Shown: positions 45,858-55,023, counted from the first letter of the stretch. The stretch: 64,000 nucleotides of DNA from Dyadobacter diqingensis (GCF_024220585.1 NZ_JAMXKF010000004.1:496001-560000), one strand, 5' to 3'. Notes: generated from the letters alone by a model not told the origin. A program made the numbers and translations.

Positions 45858-48065
45858 ATGAAAAACCGATTGATTCTATCCTTCGTACTTCTGCTATGTT
45901 TTATGGAAGCTCATGCCACACACATCGTGGGCGGGCAATTATTCTTCACAGAAAACAAAGGTGCCTACTACAACTACAATATAGGGCTCACGATGTACTT
46001 CGATGCACTTAATGGTAACCCCGGCGCGGAAGACACGTTTGTCAACATTTACGTCTTTCGCAAGCGGGACAACGCAGCCATGGCTTCCGTTCAAGTCCCA
46101 AAAATAGGACGAAAATCTGTCTCTTACACCAATCCGCTCTGCGGAATAGCATCCACGGAAACAATAATGATCACTTATGCCATGGATGTGCGGGCAGAAT
46201 CAGCCAATTTTGATGATCCTGGCGGTTATTACATGGTTTGGGACCGCTGCTGCCGGAACGGAACAATTACGAATATAAAATCGCCCGGAGACGCCGGAAG
46301 TTTATTCTATCTTGAATTTCCTCCCATCAGGAAGAACAATACTGATTTTCACAATTCCTCTCCAAAATTCCCGGAAATTCAGGGTGATTATGCCTGCGTC
46401 AATTCCCCGTTCTTTTTCAACTTTGGCGGTACAGATGCCGATGGAGACAGTCTGACCTATACACTCGTGACGCCCAGACAGGGATATTCCACGAGAGATC
46501 AACCAAGCGTACAGACAATCGGTTCATCCAACTATCCCACACTAAGCTGGATCGATGGCATCACAACCGCCAACATTATCCCAGGCCCGAAGCCTCTGAC
46601 GGTTGATCGCAAAACCGGAATGCTTTCGGTCACCCCGGGCAGCATAGGCCTCTACGTTTTTTCGGTGCAGGTCGACGAGTACAGAAATGGCGTCAAAATC
46701 GGGACATTGACGCGTGATTTTCAGTTACGGGTCGTCGACTGCCCGAAGATGGATAAGCCCAAATTGCTTTTCAAACCAAAAGGAAGCAGCACTTTCTACA
46801 ACAGCAACCAGATCATCACAGTCGAAAAGGACGCCCCGAACTGCTTCGAGGTCATGGTGACCGACCCGACAATGAACGACCTGATACAGGTACAAGGGCA
46901 AGCTATTGATCATTCCGAAAACTATTTTTCACTTTTGCCTACGCAATACCGGACCACCGTGGCCAATGATACCATGCGTTTTCAGGTTTGTCTGGACGAA
47001 TGTTTCGTAACCTATGACAACCGGCCGATCCGCATCGAATTAATCGCGCAGGACGAAAGCTGTCCGATGCCACTGATGGATACGCTGGTGATCTACATCC
47101 GGCGTGAGGGCGGCGGGAATACTGCGCCGACGGTGACTACTTCCCTGCCAGGCGACTACGTTCATGTGGCCGCAGGAGTTCCCGTCGCCTTTACGGTTTT
47201 CGGAAAAGACGCTGACGCCGACAGCCTCAACTTATCGGGTGCCGGTCAGAATTTTACGCTGACATCCAAATCCATGGTTTTCAACCCAGTCAGTGGTAAG
47301 GCTTCTGTACAGCAAAATTTCACCTGGATACCACCTTGCAATGCGGCTCAGGGCGATACGCTAAAAGTCGATTTTATGGCAAAAGATCTACGCTGCACCG
47401 GAAACCCACTGGCTGCCTCCAAAACAGTTTATTTCGTTATCGACGAATCTCCCAACCGGCCGCCGACCGTGAGTACGTCATTGACCACAGCAAGTATCAG
47501 TTATTCAATTGGAGCCGACGGCGGGATCATCTTTGACGTGACGGCCATCGACCCGGATACCAACACCATCACGCTGACCGCTCAGGGAAGAGGTTTTGAT
47601 CTTGGCAAAACAGGCATGATTTTCGCCAATAAGTCGGGGGTTAAACAAATTTCCTCGCAATTTTCCTGGAATCCAGATTGTGCGATTATGAACGGAGACA
47701 CAAACCAGACGTTTACCATCGATTTTATAACGCAGGACAAGACTTGCGCTGCTGCAAAGGACACAACCTCCGTTCTTGTCAAGCTAAGCGATTTTACGGC
47801 AAAAACCGTAATTGACCTGCCAAACGTCATTACGCCCAATGGCGACAACAAAAATGACTGCCTGATTTTTAGCGAGCTCCCGACCGGAAGCTGCGCTGAT
47901 CAGTTCAAGGACATAACCATTTTTAACCGTTGGGGAAAACAGATTTATTATTCCAGAAACAAGTATCAAAACTGGTGCCCCGATTCTATTTCGGCAGGTT
48001 ATTATTTTTACGTAATCCAATACACTAAGAAATCCCACAAGGGTGGATTAACTGTTTTAAAATAA
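45858..48065 (+). CDS. Large secreted protein with gliding-type C-terminal (T9SS type-B) domain
   Basis: From ATG 45858 (MKNRLILSFVLLLCFMEAHA) this is a 735-residue exported protein. Residues ~20-330 open with THIVGGQLFFTEN, a beginning shared by many Bacteroidota surface proteins, and contain repeated beta-sandwich units (FGGTDADGDSLTYTLV; VDEYRNGVKIGTLTRDFQLRV). At least two Ig/cadherin-like repeats follow (FGKDADADSLNLSGAG and VTAIDPDTNTITLTAQG). The last ~90 residues (NVITPNGDNKNDCLIF, NRWGKQIYYS, GYYFYVIQY) form the CHU_C domain used for T9SS type-B export. It probably acts at the surface in adhesion. No enzyme motif is seen. Confidence 0.92.
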   Translation: MKNRLILSFVLLLCFMEAHATHIVGGQLFFTENKGAYYNYNIGLTMYFDALNGNPGAEDTFVNIYVFRKRDNAAMASVQVPKIGRKSVSYTNPLCGIASTETIMITYAMDVRAESANFDDPGGYYMVWDRCCRNGTITNIKSPGDAGSLFYLEFPPIRKNNTDFHNSSPKFPEIQGDYACVNSPFFFNFGGTDADGDSLTYTLVTPRQGYSTRDQPSVQTIGSSNYPTLSWIDGITTANIIPGPKPLTVDRKTGMLSVTPGSIGLYVFSVQVDEYRNGVKIGTLTRDFQLRVVDCPKMDKPKLLFKPKGSSTFYNSNQIITVEKDAPNCFEVMVTDPTMNDLIQVQGQAIDHSENYFSLLPTQYRTTVANDTMRFQVCLDECFVTYDNRPIRIELIAQDESCPMPLMDTLVIYIRREGGGNTAPTVTTSLPGDYVHVAAGVPVAFTVFGKDADADSLNLSGAGQNFTLTSKSMVFNPVSGKASVQQNFTWIPPCNAAQGDTLKVDFMAKDLRCTGNPLAASKTVYFVIDESPNRPPTVSTSLTTASISYSIGADGGIIFDVTAIDPDTNTITLTAQGRGFDLGKTGMIFANKSGVKQISSQFSWNPDCAIMNGDTNQTFTIDFITQDKTCAAAKDTTSVLVKLSDFTAKTVIDLPNVITPNGDNKNDCLIFSELPTGSCADQFKDITIFNRWGKQIYYSRNKYQNWCPDSISAGYYFYVIQYTKKSHKGGLTVLK

Positions 48066-48364
48066 TACAACAAACCAATCAATGGTTATCCGGAAAACGC
48101 CCAAAAAAGTCAAAATGCTGATTATCAAAATTATAATAAATTTGAAATATTAAAAGTAATATAAATTAAATACTATCAATACATTTAATACTTTTAATTA
48201 GTTTAATAAGTCATATATGTATTTTTATTTCAATTAATATTATATGCACCAAACTTTCTAAAAGCAAAACAAGCCTGTTTTGACTTCATTTTTTAATAAC
48301 AAACAGCGAAACCTTCACACACAATTTTGCCGTTGTAACCCTTTAAACCAACCCCTTTGCCTAT
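48066..48364. other. AT-rich spacer
   Basis: The ~300-base spacer contains long A/T runs and the word TACTTTTAAT (48189-48198). No gene is visible. It resembles the spacers at 48785-49157 and 52860-53166. Confidence 0.5.
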
Positions 48365-48784
48365 ATGATTTCTTCTCAACAGTTATCCTTTTTATTTGGC
48401 CGGCTCGCTATTGGCATGAGTATGTTTGGACACGGTCTCGTCCGACTACCGAAGCTGGCCGGATTCAGAGCCTGGATGGTCGGGCAATTTGAAAAATCCA
48501 TACTGCCGGATATTGTCGTAATCCCGTTCAGCTATATCCTTCCCATTGCCGAATTTCTGGTTGGCGTATTTTTACTGATCGGCTTGTTTACAAGGCAGTC
48601 ACTCATAGCAGGAGCGCTCGTGATGATCGCGCTTATTTTCGGCACCACCATGATTGAAGAATGGGGCTCCCTGGGCTCTCAACTCATTCACGCAGCCTTC
48701 TTCTCTATCCTGCTGATCTTCGAAAAGGAATACAATTTGTTCGCTGTGGATTTGATTCTTGAAAGAAACAAATCAGTAAACTAA
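48365..48784 (+). CDS. DoxX family membrane protein
   Basis: This 139-residue protein has four membrane helices (~8-26, 52-72, 77-97 and 103-125). The opening LFGRLAIGMSMFGHGLVRLPKLAGF and EFLVGVFLLIGLFTR fit the DoxX family. DoxX-type proteins take part in quinone-linked or thiol redox systems in archaea and mycobacteria; here the role is unknown. It lies upstream of the Rrf2 gene but is separated by a 373-base spacer. Confidence 0.88.
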   Translation: MISSQQLSFLFGRLAIGMSMFGHGLVRLPKLAGFRAWMVGQFEKSILPDIVVIPFSYILPIAEFLVGVFLLIGLFTRQSLIAGALVMIALIFGTTMIEEWGSLGSQLIHAAFFSILLIFEKEYNLFAVDLILERNKSVN

Positions 48785-48843
48785 TTATACTTTCAATATT
48801 AGAAAGCCATTCAATACTTATCGAACTAATCATACTTTCAATA
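48781..48843. repeat. 18-base imperfect direct repeat
   Basis: CTAATTATACTTTCAATA (48781-48798) recurs as CTAATCATACTTTCAATA at 48826-48843, one mismatch apart, spaced 45 bases start-to-start. The core TACTTTCAATA occurs again at 52963-52973, upstream of the porin. Confidence 0.7.
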
Positions 48844-49157
48844 ACTACTTTTAACTAAAAAAATACCGTACTGATCGTACTTTAAGAAAATATAAATATT
48901 TAATAAAGTATGATCAGTATAGTATTTCTAATATGTTTAATAATATATTATTCTTTATACTTTTAATAATATCAATAAGTATAAAGAATACTAAACATAT
49001 TAAAATAATAAAAATATAAATTATTAATAATCAGTACATTAAAAATACACCTATTATTAACAGGTAAGATATTTTTCCTGGATATTTATTTTCCTCCTGT
49101 TTTTTGTTTTAATAAAAAGTTGTTCTACCTTTGTACTGTAATAATAAAAATTACAGT
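48785..49157. other. AT-rich spacer with nested hairpin upstream of the Rrf2 gene
   Basis: A nested hairpin is formed by 48929-48939 with 48992-49002 (11 bp, perfect) and 48950-48962 with 48977-48989 (13 bp, perfect). The spacer also holds the direct repeats at 48781 and 48826, and the Rrf2 promoter near its right end. No coding frame is visible. Confidence 0.6.
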
Positions 49158-49158
49158 A
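49103..49158 (+). promoter_or_regulatory. Rrf2 promoter and start-site operator
   Basis: TTTG at 49103-49106, 19 bases, and TACCTTTG at 49126-49133 form a textbook Bacteroidota promoter. A perfect 9-bp dyad TACTGTAAT/ATTACAGTA (49134-49142 with 49150-49158) follows at once and covers the likely start site; its last base is the A of the ATG. This suggests autorepression. Confidence 0.75.
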
Positions 49159-49568
49159 TGAGTAACGGAAGATTTGCGATATCGGTACATATTATGACGC
49201 TGCTGGCCGGACAGACGGACGGATGGTGCTCATCAGAATATTTGTCGGGGAGCATCAATATCAACCCGGTGCTGGTGCGCAAGGAATTAATTAACCTCAG
49301 AAACCATGGACTGGTTTTGAGCAAAGAAGGCAAATCCGGAGGAAGCGCCCTGGCAAAACCGGCGACGTCTATTGCGATGTCGGATATTTATGAGGCGGTC
49401 CGTCCGGAGCATTTTTTAGGAAAAAGCGCCAACGAACCCAACCCGAATTGTCCCGTCGGAAAGCAAATCAATCAGCATCTGGAAGACCTCTACAAAGAGT
49501 CGGAACGCGCATTAATTACCAGTCTGGGAAAGATGACACTGGCTGAATTTTGTCAAAAATTCAGTTAA
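49158..49568 (+). CDS. Rrf2 family transcriptional regulator
   Basis: From ATG 49158 (MSNGRFAISVHIMTLLA) the 136-residue protein has one winged helix typical of Rrf2 (WCSSEYLSGSININPVLVRKELINLRNHGLV, then SKEGKSGGSALAKPATSIAMSDIYEAV). Cys residues at 23, ~98 and ~132 do not follow the iron-sulphur spacing of IscR/NsrR, so it resembles YwnA-type members that sense thiol-active compounds. The downstream NAD(P)-binding gene, 67 bases away in the same direction, is the usual target. Confidence 0.92.
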   Translation: MSNGRFAISVHIMTLLAGQTDGWCSSEYLSGSININPVLVRKELINLRNHGLVLSKEGKSGGSALAKPATSIAMSDIYEAVRPEHFLGKSANEPNPNCPVGKQINQHLEDLYKESERALITSLGKMTLAEFCQKFS

Positions 49569-49635
49569 TTTTTTTAATCAAAACTGTAACAATTTTTATT
49601 TCAGTAATAATTTAAAACTAAAAAAATCAAACAAA

Positions 49636-50289
49636 ATGAAAGTAGCATTAATCGGAGCAACAGGATTTGTAGGCTCACATGTTTTAACCGAATTGACAAA
49701 CCGCGGACACGAAGTAACAGCTGTTGTGCGTGACCCATCCAAAGTAACCTTAAACAGTCCGCTACTTACGGTAAAACAAGGTGATATATTTGATACAGAA
49801 TCACTTGCAACACTTATTAAAGGAAACGATATCGTCGTAAGCGCCTATAATCCAGGCTGGACCAACCCGGACATCTATGCTGATTTCCTGAAAGGTTCGG
49901 CCTCGATCCAGGAAGCGACTAAAAAATCAGGTGTAAAGAGGTACTTAACAGTGGGTGGCGCAGGAAGTTTGGAAATCGCCCCGGGACTGCAACTTGTTGA
50001 TACACCGGAGTTCCCGGCAGAATACAAACCTGGTGCAAGTGCCGCCAGAGAGTATCTTAACATTCTGAAAACCGAAACAGAACTTGACTGGACCTTCCTG
50101 AGCCCTGCTATCGAAATGCACCAGGGAACAGCCGGTATTCGCAGAGGCACCTACCGTACTGCACTGGACAATCCTGTGTTCGACGAAAACGGCCGCAGCA
50201 TACTTTCCGTGGAAGATCTGGCGGTGGCGATCGTTGACGAAACGGAACAACCAAAATTCATTAAAAAACGTTTTACCGCTGCGTATTGA
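49636..50289 (+). CDS. NAD(P)H-binding oxidoreductase (NmrA/atypical SDR type)
   Basis: The 217-residue protein starts with a Rossmann motif, KVALIGATGFVGSHVLTEL, and GHEVTAVVRDPSKV with an Arg suited to NADP. It has the overall form of YwnB/BVR-B-like atypical SDRs, with no classical YxxxK site. These enzymes reduce flavins or quinones or act as redox sensors. The Rrf2 regulator immediately upstream fits that picture. Product and substrate are unproven. Confidence 0.92.
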   Translation: MKVALIGATGFVGSHVLTELTNRGHEVTAVVRDPSKVTLNSPLLTVKQGDIFDTESLATLIKGNDIVVSAYNPGWTNPDIYADFLKGSASIQEATKKSGVKRYLTVGGAGSLEIAPGLQLVDTPEFPAEYKPGASAAREYLNILKTETELDWTFLSPAIEMHQGTAGIRRGTYRTALDNPVFDENGRSILSVEDLAVAIVDETEQPKFIKKRFTAAY

Positions 50290-50375
50290 GGTTTATTGCA
50301 GATTTGTAGCGTCGTCAGAAACGAAAAGGGAGGCTCAAAGCCCCGTTTTCGTTTCTGAATTTATACTGATAACCA

Positions 50376-51260
50376 ATGAACAGAGCGCATTTTATCAAGG
50401 CGGCTTCATTAATCCCCTTTACATTGCAATCCATGAAGTTAAACGATCTGAAAAATATCACGGACGAGTTTAAAAGCAGCGACCTGATGCCTGTTCTGTT
50501 TACCGGACACGGCTCGCCGATGAATGGCATTGAGGAGAACGAATTCACAGACTACTGGAAAAAACTGGGGCGGGAAATTGCCAAACCGACGGCAGTATTG
50601 TGCATTTCAGCACACTGGTTAACAAAAGGCACCAAAATTACCGCTATGAATTCCCCGAAAACAATCCACGATTTCGGCGGATTTCCGCAGGCATTATTTA
50701 ATGTTCAATATCCGGCTCCCGGCAATCCGGAGCTTGCAAAAGAAACTGCTGGCCTGATAAAAAGTACTCATGTAGGACTCGATCATGAGTGGGGCCTCGA
50801 CCACGGAACCTGGTCGGTAGTAAAACAAATGTACCCTGACGCCAATATTCCGGTGTTACAACTGAGTATCGACTACGGCAAACCGGCTAGCTACCATTAC
50901 GCATTGGCACAGGAACTGTCAGCGTTGAGAAAAAAGGGTGTGCTGATTATTGGGAGCGGAAATATGGTGCACAATCTCCGCATGATTGCCTGGGACAAGG
51001 CGCAGGAACCTGAATTTGGCTACGACTGGGTCATCGAACTGAATACCAAATTCAAAGAGCTGATTCTCAATGGGAATCACGATCCACTCATCCATTATGA
51101 AAAGCTCGGTACTGCGGCACAATACGCTATCCCGACACCCGATCATTATTATCCGTTACTGTACTCGCTGGGCCTCCAAATTAAAAAAGATGAGGTTAGC
51201 ATTTTCAATGATAAAGCAGTAATGGGCTCTTTAACGATGACTTCTGTCCGGATTGGCTAA
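50376..51260 (+). CDS. ygiD: 4,5-DOPA-dioxygenase-type extradiol enzyme (YgiD family)
   Basis: This is a 294-residue zinc/iron-dependent class III extradiol dioxygenase-like protein. Metal ligands appear in FTGHGSPMN, CISAHWLTKG, and later GSGNMVHNLRMIAW, and the DHEWGLDHGTW motif is characteristic of YgiD. The ~20-residue hydrophobic N-terminal part (FIKAASLIPFTLQSM) precedes the family core; it may be an uncleaved signal or may mean the start is at MKLNDLKN (50433). E. coli YgiD cleaves L-DOPA in vitro; its natural substrate is not settled. It follows the oxidoreductase gene at a distance of 86 bases. Confidence 0.92.
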   Translation: MNRAHFIKAASLIPFTLQSMKLNDLKNITDEFKSSDLMPVLFTGHGSPMNGIEENEFTDYWKKLGREIAKPTAVLCISAHWLTKGTKITAMNSPKTIHDFGGFPQALFNVQYPAPGNPELAKETAGLIKSTHVGLDHEWGLDHGTWSVVKQMYPDANIPVLQLSIDYGKPASYHYALAQELSALRKKGVLIIGSGNMVHNLRMIAWDKAQEPEFGYDWVIELNTKFKELILNGNHDPLIHYEKLGTAAQYAIPTPDHYYPLLYSLGLQIKKDEVSIFNDKAVMGSLTMTSVRIG

Positions 51261-51348
51261 ATAAAAAACGGTGCTGTTTAGAAAGAAGTTGGTGTTTACG
51301 TAATTTAGGTCTTTGGAAACTAATTCTGAAGACCTAAACTTTTTCTCT

Positions 51349-52044
51349 TTGAACCGAGTCGACCGATTATTGGGTATCCTGACCATTTTACAGTCAAAGA
51401 AGTTTGTGACGGCCGAGCATCTGGCCACGCGCTTCGAGATAAGCATCCGTACCGTTTACCGCGATATTCGCGCGCTTGACGAAATTGGCGTACCCGTCAC
51501 CTTTGAACCCAACAAAGGTTATACGATTGTACAGGGCTACTTTTTGCCCCCGGTAACCTTTACCACGGAAGAAGCTAACGCGCTGGCTTTGATGGGTGCG
51601 ATCGCGCATCGTTTTACCGACAATTCTATCCAGAAACACTACGAAACGGCACTACAAAAAGTAACTTCTGTCCTTAAAACCTCACAGAAAGACTCGCTTA
51701 ATGACTTCACGGAACAAATAAAGACTTTTAAACCGGAGGTCCTACAAAATGATTTTGCCTATTTATCGGAAATCCAAAACGCCATTTCCAGCAAAACGAT
51801 ACTCCGTCTCGACTACCAAAATGTCAACAGCCAGCTCAGTGTTAGGGAAGTTGAGCCAATCGGATTGCTTTTTTACGCGATGAACTGGCACGTGATTGCC
51901 TGGTGCTGGAATAGAAATGAATACCGTGATTTCAGGGCATCGCGGATCATCAAATTATATCCTACTCATGTCGGTTTTAAAAAATCGGACCATATCAGTC
52001 TCAACGATTATCTGGCCCAAATGTCCATGCATCAACTGGATTAA
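51349..52044 (+). CDS. YafY/DeoR-type HTH regulator with WYL domain
   Basis: No ATG opens this frame. The TTG at 51349 gives MNRVDRLLGILTILQSKKFV, the standard start of this family, 231 residues in all; a TTG at 51313 would add 12 unlikely residues. Residues ~5-60 form the HTH_11 domain (VTAEHLATRFEISIRTVYRDIRALDEIGVPV). A WYL-type ligand domain covers ~125-225 (LRLDYQNVNSQLSVREVEPIGLLFYAMNWHVIAWCWNR). WYL regulators respond to nucleotides or DNA damage in some cases. It lies between the DOPA-dioxygenase-type gene and an AHSA1-like gene, a pairing common in this phylum. Confidence 0.9.
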   Translation: MNRVDRLLGILTILQSKKFVTAEHLATRFEISIRTVYRDIRALDEIGVPVTFEPNKGYTIVQGYFLPPVTFTTEEANALALMGAIAHRFTDNSIQKHYETALQKVTSVLKTSQKDSLNDFTEQIKTFKPEVLQNDFAYLSEIQNAISSKTILRLDYQNVNSQLSVREVEPIGLLFYAMNWHVIAWCWNRNEYRDFRASRIIKLYPTHVGFKKSDHISLNDYLAQMSMHQLD

Positions 52045-52108
52045 TCCATTTCATGGCATGATTTTTCTTTGTATTTTGTAAGAAATTATAAACTAAAACC
52101 AGGAAATC

Positions 52109-52546
52109 ATGAACCGAGAACTGATAGCGACGACCTCCATTTCTATTTTCGCAAGTCCCTCCGAAGTATGGAAAGCATTGGTGGATCCTGAAATCATTAA
52201 ACAATATATGTATGGAACTGAAACCGAGACAACCTGGAAACTTCATTCTCCGATCACTTTCAGGGGAGAATGGGAAGGTGTTCCCTATGTCGACAAAGGG
52301 GAAATCGTCAATATAATTCCGGAAAGAGTTTTGAGTTACAGTTATTGGAGTTCACTGTCGGGCACGGACGATTTCGAAGACAATTACTCGATTATCACTT
52401 ATCACGTTTCTGAATATGATGACGAAACGACGCTGACGGTCACACAAGACAATATAGAAGATGAAGACAAGGTGATCAAATCGGAAGAAAACTGGATGTC
52501 GACGTTGAAAAAAGTAAAAAAGATACTGGAATTGAAAACGCATTAA
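52109..52546 (+). CDS. AHSA1/SRPBCC-family protein
   Basis: This 145-residue protein has one START-like fold: SISIFASPSEVWKALVDPEIIKQYMYGTE opens the domain, the middle is TTWKLHSPITFRGEW, and the C-terminal helix is KSEENWMSTLKKVKKIL. The family binds hydrophobic ligands or works as an Aha1-like partner; function is not predicted further. The YafY/WYL gene 64 bases upstream is in the same direction, a common regulator-target arrangement. Confidence 0.93.
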   Translation: MNRELIATTSISIFASPSEVWKALVDPEIIKQYMYGTETETTWKLHSPITFRGEWEGVPYVDKGEIVNIIPERVLSYSYWSSLSGTDDFEDNYSIITYHVSEYDDETTLTVTQDNIEDEDKVIKSEENWMSTLKKVKKILELKTH

Positions 52547-53166
52547 CCTCTAAAAACCGGTGTTGTTTCCTCAGAGGACAGCACCGGCTTTAATGTTTTT
52601 TAACCCTTACCAACCGACAATTCGCCTGCTTTCAGTTATCATTAATTGTCGACACCCAAGAGAAATGCGTCATATTTCAGGTGTCCGGTTCTATAAATTT
52701 ACCCTGAAAAACCTCACAACTTTATCCCCGAACAAATCATCCCAAACCTCGCGATAGCGAAACAAATCAATCTTCTTGCACGCGCCACTGCTACATCAAA
52801 AAGTATCCGTAAGCATACTTGTATTAACGATCACAGGCAACTGAAAACCAGTGCAAAAGAATTAATTATTTAACATTGAGTTAACATACAATTAATATTA
52901 AATACAGTTCTTTGCATCCTTTGTTACTGACACCATAAATAATATACATTTCATATGAACATTACTTTCAATAAGTATTATACTTCTAATACTATCAAAA
53001 CGTATCATAACAAATATAACTAATAATACACCATATACTTTTTAAATGTATTTAATGTATCATTAGTTTAGTTCTTTTATATTTATAATCAATTGATAAC
53101 CAATTTATTATAAATAGAACTCCTAGTTTACAACTGACACCACCATCAAGTTAATTTTACTGTTCA
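52547..53166. other. 620-base spacer upstream of the porin
   Basis: The first part carries a weak terminator (52552-52591, 14-bp stem with a mismatch and a G-U pair) for the AHSA1-like gene. The right part is very AT-rich with TACTTTCAATA (52963-52973) and an imperfect 13-bp inverted repeat (53018-53030 with 53056-53068). No gene is supported. Confidence 0.5.
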
Positions 53167-54489
53167 ATGAAAAAATGGATACCAGCAATCCTGTTTCTAC
53201 TTATTTTATGCAAGCCCGATAATACTTTTGCCCAACGTTTCCTGATGGATCTGGTTGATACAACCAACCAGATGGGTAAGGGAATGTTATCTATATATGA
53301 ACGTTACAACCGCGTCCGGATCAGTGGATACATTCAGCCACAGTTTCAATACATCACCGAAAAAGGAGCTGACACTTATAACGGGGGCAATTTTTCAGAC
53401 ATTTCCAACAACCGTTTTATGCTGCGCCGTGGAAGACTTCGTGTCGACTATGCTCACTTAAACGAAAAAGGTGAGCCTACCTCCTACTTCGTTTTTCAGT
53501 TTGACGGGACCGAAAGAGGCGTTGCAATCCGCGATTTTTGGGGAAGGTTTTATGAAAATAAATTCAAACTTTTTGCTCTGACAACCGGGATGTTTGCCCG
53601 TCCTTTCGGCTACGAAGTCAACCTTTCCTCTGCCAATCGCGAGACTCCTGAGCGGGGCCGGATGTCACAAATTCTGATGAAAACCGAGCGCGATATCGGA
53701 GCAATGTTAACCTTGAACAAAAGAAGAAAAGACGGAAAAACTTCGGATTTCAAATTGGACATCGGGGTGTTTAACGGACAAGGAATGTCAGGCCCCAATG
53801 ACTACGACAGCCACAAGGATATTATCGCGAAAGTTAGCATGAAACCAAAGAGGATCAATAATTTTTCACGTGCGCTATTCTCAGCAGCCATCTCCGGTTA
53901 TGCGGGCGGGATCACCAGCCAGTCACAGGTTATATATAAGGTAGAGAAGAAAAATGAAAATTATACGATGGTGCAGGATTCATCACAACAGAATCTTGGA
54001 AAAGCCACACCTCGGAATTATGCCGGTGCTGACGCCCAGCTGATCATCCCCAACAAGCGCGGTCAAACCGAATTCAGAGCAGAGTATATCAAAGGAAGAC
54101 AAACTGCGACAGCACTCAGTAGTGAAACTCCGGGAATATATCCCGTGAGCAACGGGCTCAAAGATCCTCTCTATGTACGAAATTTCGACGGCGCTTATTT
54201 CTATTTTCTACAAAATCTCAATAGCGCCGACCATCAGTTTGTAGTGAAGTATGATTGGTATGATCCAAATAAAAAAGTTTCCGGCACCGAAGTAAGTGTC
54301 GCGAACGGTTTCAGTAAAGCTGATTTGCGTTACAATACGCTGGGTGTTGGTTATGTTTACCGCCCCAATGAGTCGCTGAAATTTATGTTTTATTATGAAA
54401 ACGTAAAAAATGAAAAGTCAGGTTTGCCTGGTTTTACCAGCGATGCACCGGATGACGTTTTCACCTGTCGGGTACAATATAATTTTTAA
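53167..54489 (+). CDS. Porin of the phosphate-selective OprO/OprP family
   Basis: The 440-residue outer-membrane protein has a signal peptide (MKKWIPAILFLLILCK, cleavage near TFAQ). The body fits the Porin_O_P family: GYIQPQFQYITEKGADTYNGG, FMLRRGRLRVDYAHLNEKG, and the end FTCRVQYNF with a terminal Phe. Members form trimeric anion channels; those in Bacteroidota are not tied to phosphate with certainty. No phosphate operon lies beside it. It has a 620-base upstream spacer and is convergent with a SRPBCC gene across a strong terminator. Confidence 0.92.
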   Translation: MKKWIPAILFLLILCKPDNTFAQRFLMDLVDTTNQMGKGMLSIYERYNRVRISGYIQPQFQYITEKGADTYNGGNFSDISNNRFMLRRGRLRVDYAHLNEKGEPTSYFVFQFDGTERGVAIRDFWGRFYENKFKLFALTTGMFARPFGYEVNLSSANRETPERGRMSQILMKTERDIGAMLTLNKRRKDGKTSDFKLDIGVFNGQGMSGPNDYDSHKDIIAKVSMKPKRINNFSRALFSAAISGYAGGITSQSQVIYKVEKKNENYTMVQDSSQQNLGKATPRNYAGADAQLIIPNKRGQTEFRAEYIKGRQTATALSSETPGIYPVSNGLKDPLYVRNFDGAYFYFLQNLNSADHQFVVKYDWYDPNKKVSGTEVSVANGFSKADLRYNTLGVGYVYRPNESLKFMFYYENVKNEKSGLPGFTSDAPDDVFTCRVQYNF

Positions 54490-54498
54490 AGATGCACG

Positions 54499-54549
54499 TA
54501 TATAAAAGATGGCTGCAAGCTCCTAACGCTTGCAGCCATCTTTTATATA
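54499..54549. terminator. Bidirectional terminator between porin and SRPBCC genes
   Basis: A 22-bp perfect stem (54499-54520 with 54528-54549) encloses a seven-base loop. It has A-rich and T-rich ends, and lies between convergent genes. Confidence 0.9.
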
Positions 54550-54567
54550 TATCGGTCTAACATTTTT

Positions 54568-55023
54568 TCAGGCGCCAAACCGTTCCATCAGAATTTTCTT
54601 CCGGTAAGCAAAAATTCCTTTTACCTCATTGTTCACAAAAACAGAATCGACGATATCACCTAAAAATCCCAGAGGCAGTTTGTAGTTCAAAATATCCTCC
54701 ATCAATACACCGCCGCTTACTTCGGTAAAATGATGCTGATGATGCCAAAAAGCATAGGGGCCAAAACGCTGCTCATCGATAAAGTACTTCTTGTCTACAA
54801 CCTGCGTGATTTCCGTGCACCATTTTAAAGGAACTCCCAATACCGGTTTTACGATATAGCGGATGATCTGCCCCGCGTACATTTTCTCGCCATGGTGATT
54901 AGATGTAACCACAAATCCCATATGCGGCGGAGTGATCTCTTTAAGATTTGACGGATTCGAAAAGAACGACCATGCCTCATCCAACGAAATTGGTAATTGC
55001 TGCGTAAAATATAATTCCTGCAT
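54568..55023 (-). CDS. SRPBCC-family protein (ligand-binding, cyclase-like)
   Basis: This 151-residue protein covers one SRPBCC fold: FTQQLPISLDEAWSFFSNPSNLKEITPPHM at the N-terminus, GVPLKWCTEITQV in the middle, and HHQHHFTEVSGGVLMEDILNYKLPLG toward the C-terminus. This pattern (PxxLxxITPP) marks the SRPBCC group seen with CoxG-like or cell-division inhibitor-type proteins. The ligand is unknown. It is transcribed leftward, 77 bases downstream of the tex gene. Confidence 0.9.
   Translation of the reverse strand: MQELYFTQQLPISLDEAWSFFSNPSNLKEITPPHMGFVVTSNHHGEKMYAGQIIRYIVKPVLGVPLKWCTEITQVVDKKYFIDEQRFGPYAFWHHQHHFTEVSGGVLMEDILNYKLPLGFLGDIVDSVFVNNEVKGIFAYRKKILMERFGA

Noticed and set aside
48785..49157. 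CRISPR-like repeats in the AT-rich spacer
   Set aside because: Repeats are two imperfect copies without regular spacers; no cas genes nearby.
50234..50473. 79-codon frame between the oxidoreductase and ygiD genes
   Set aside because: It overlaps both real genes in another frame and has no supporting motif.
52560..52757. 65-codon frame after the AHSA1-like gene
   Set aside because: It starts within the terminator hairpin and has no family resemblance.
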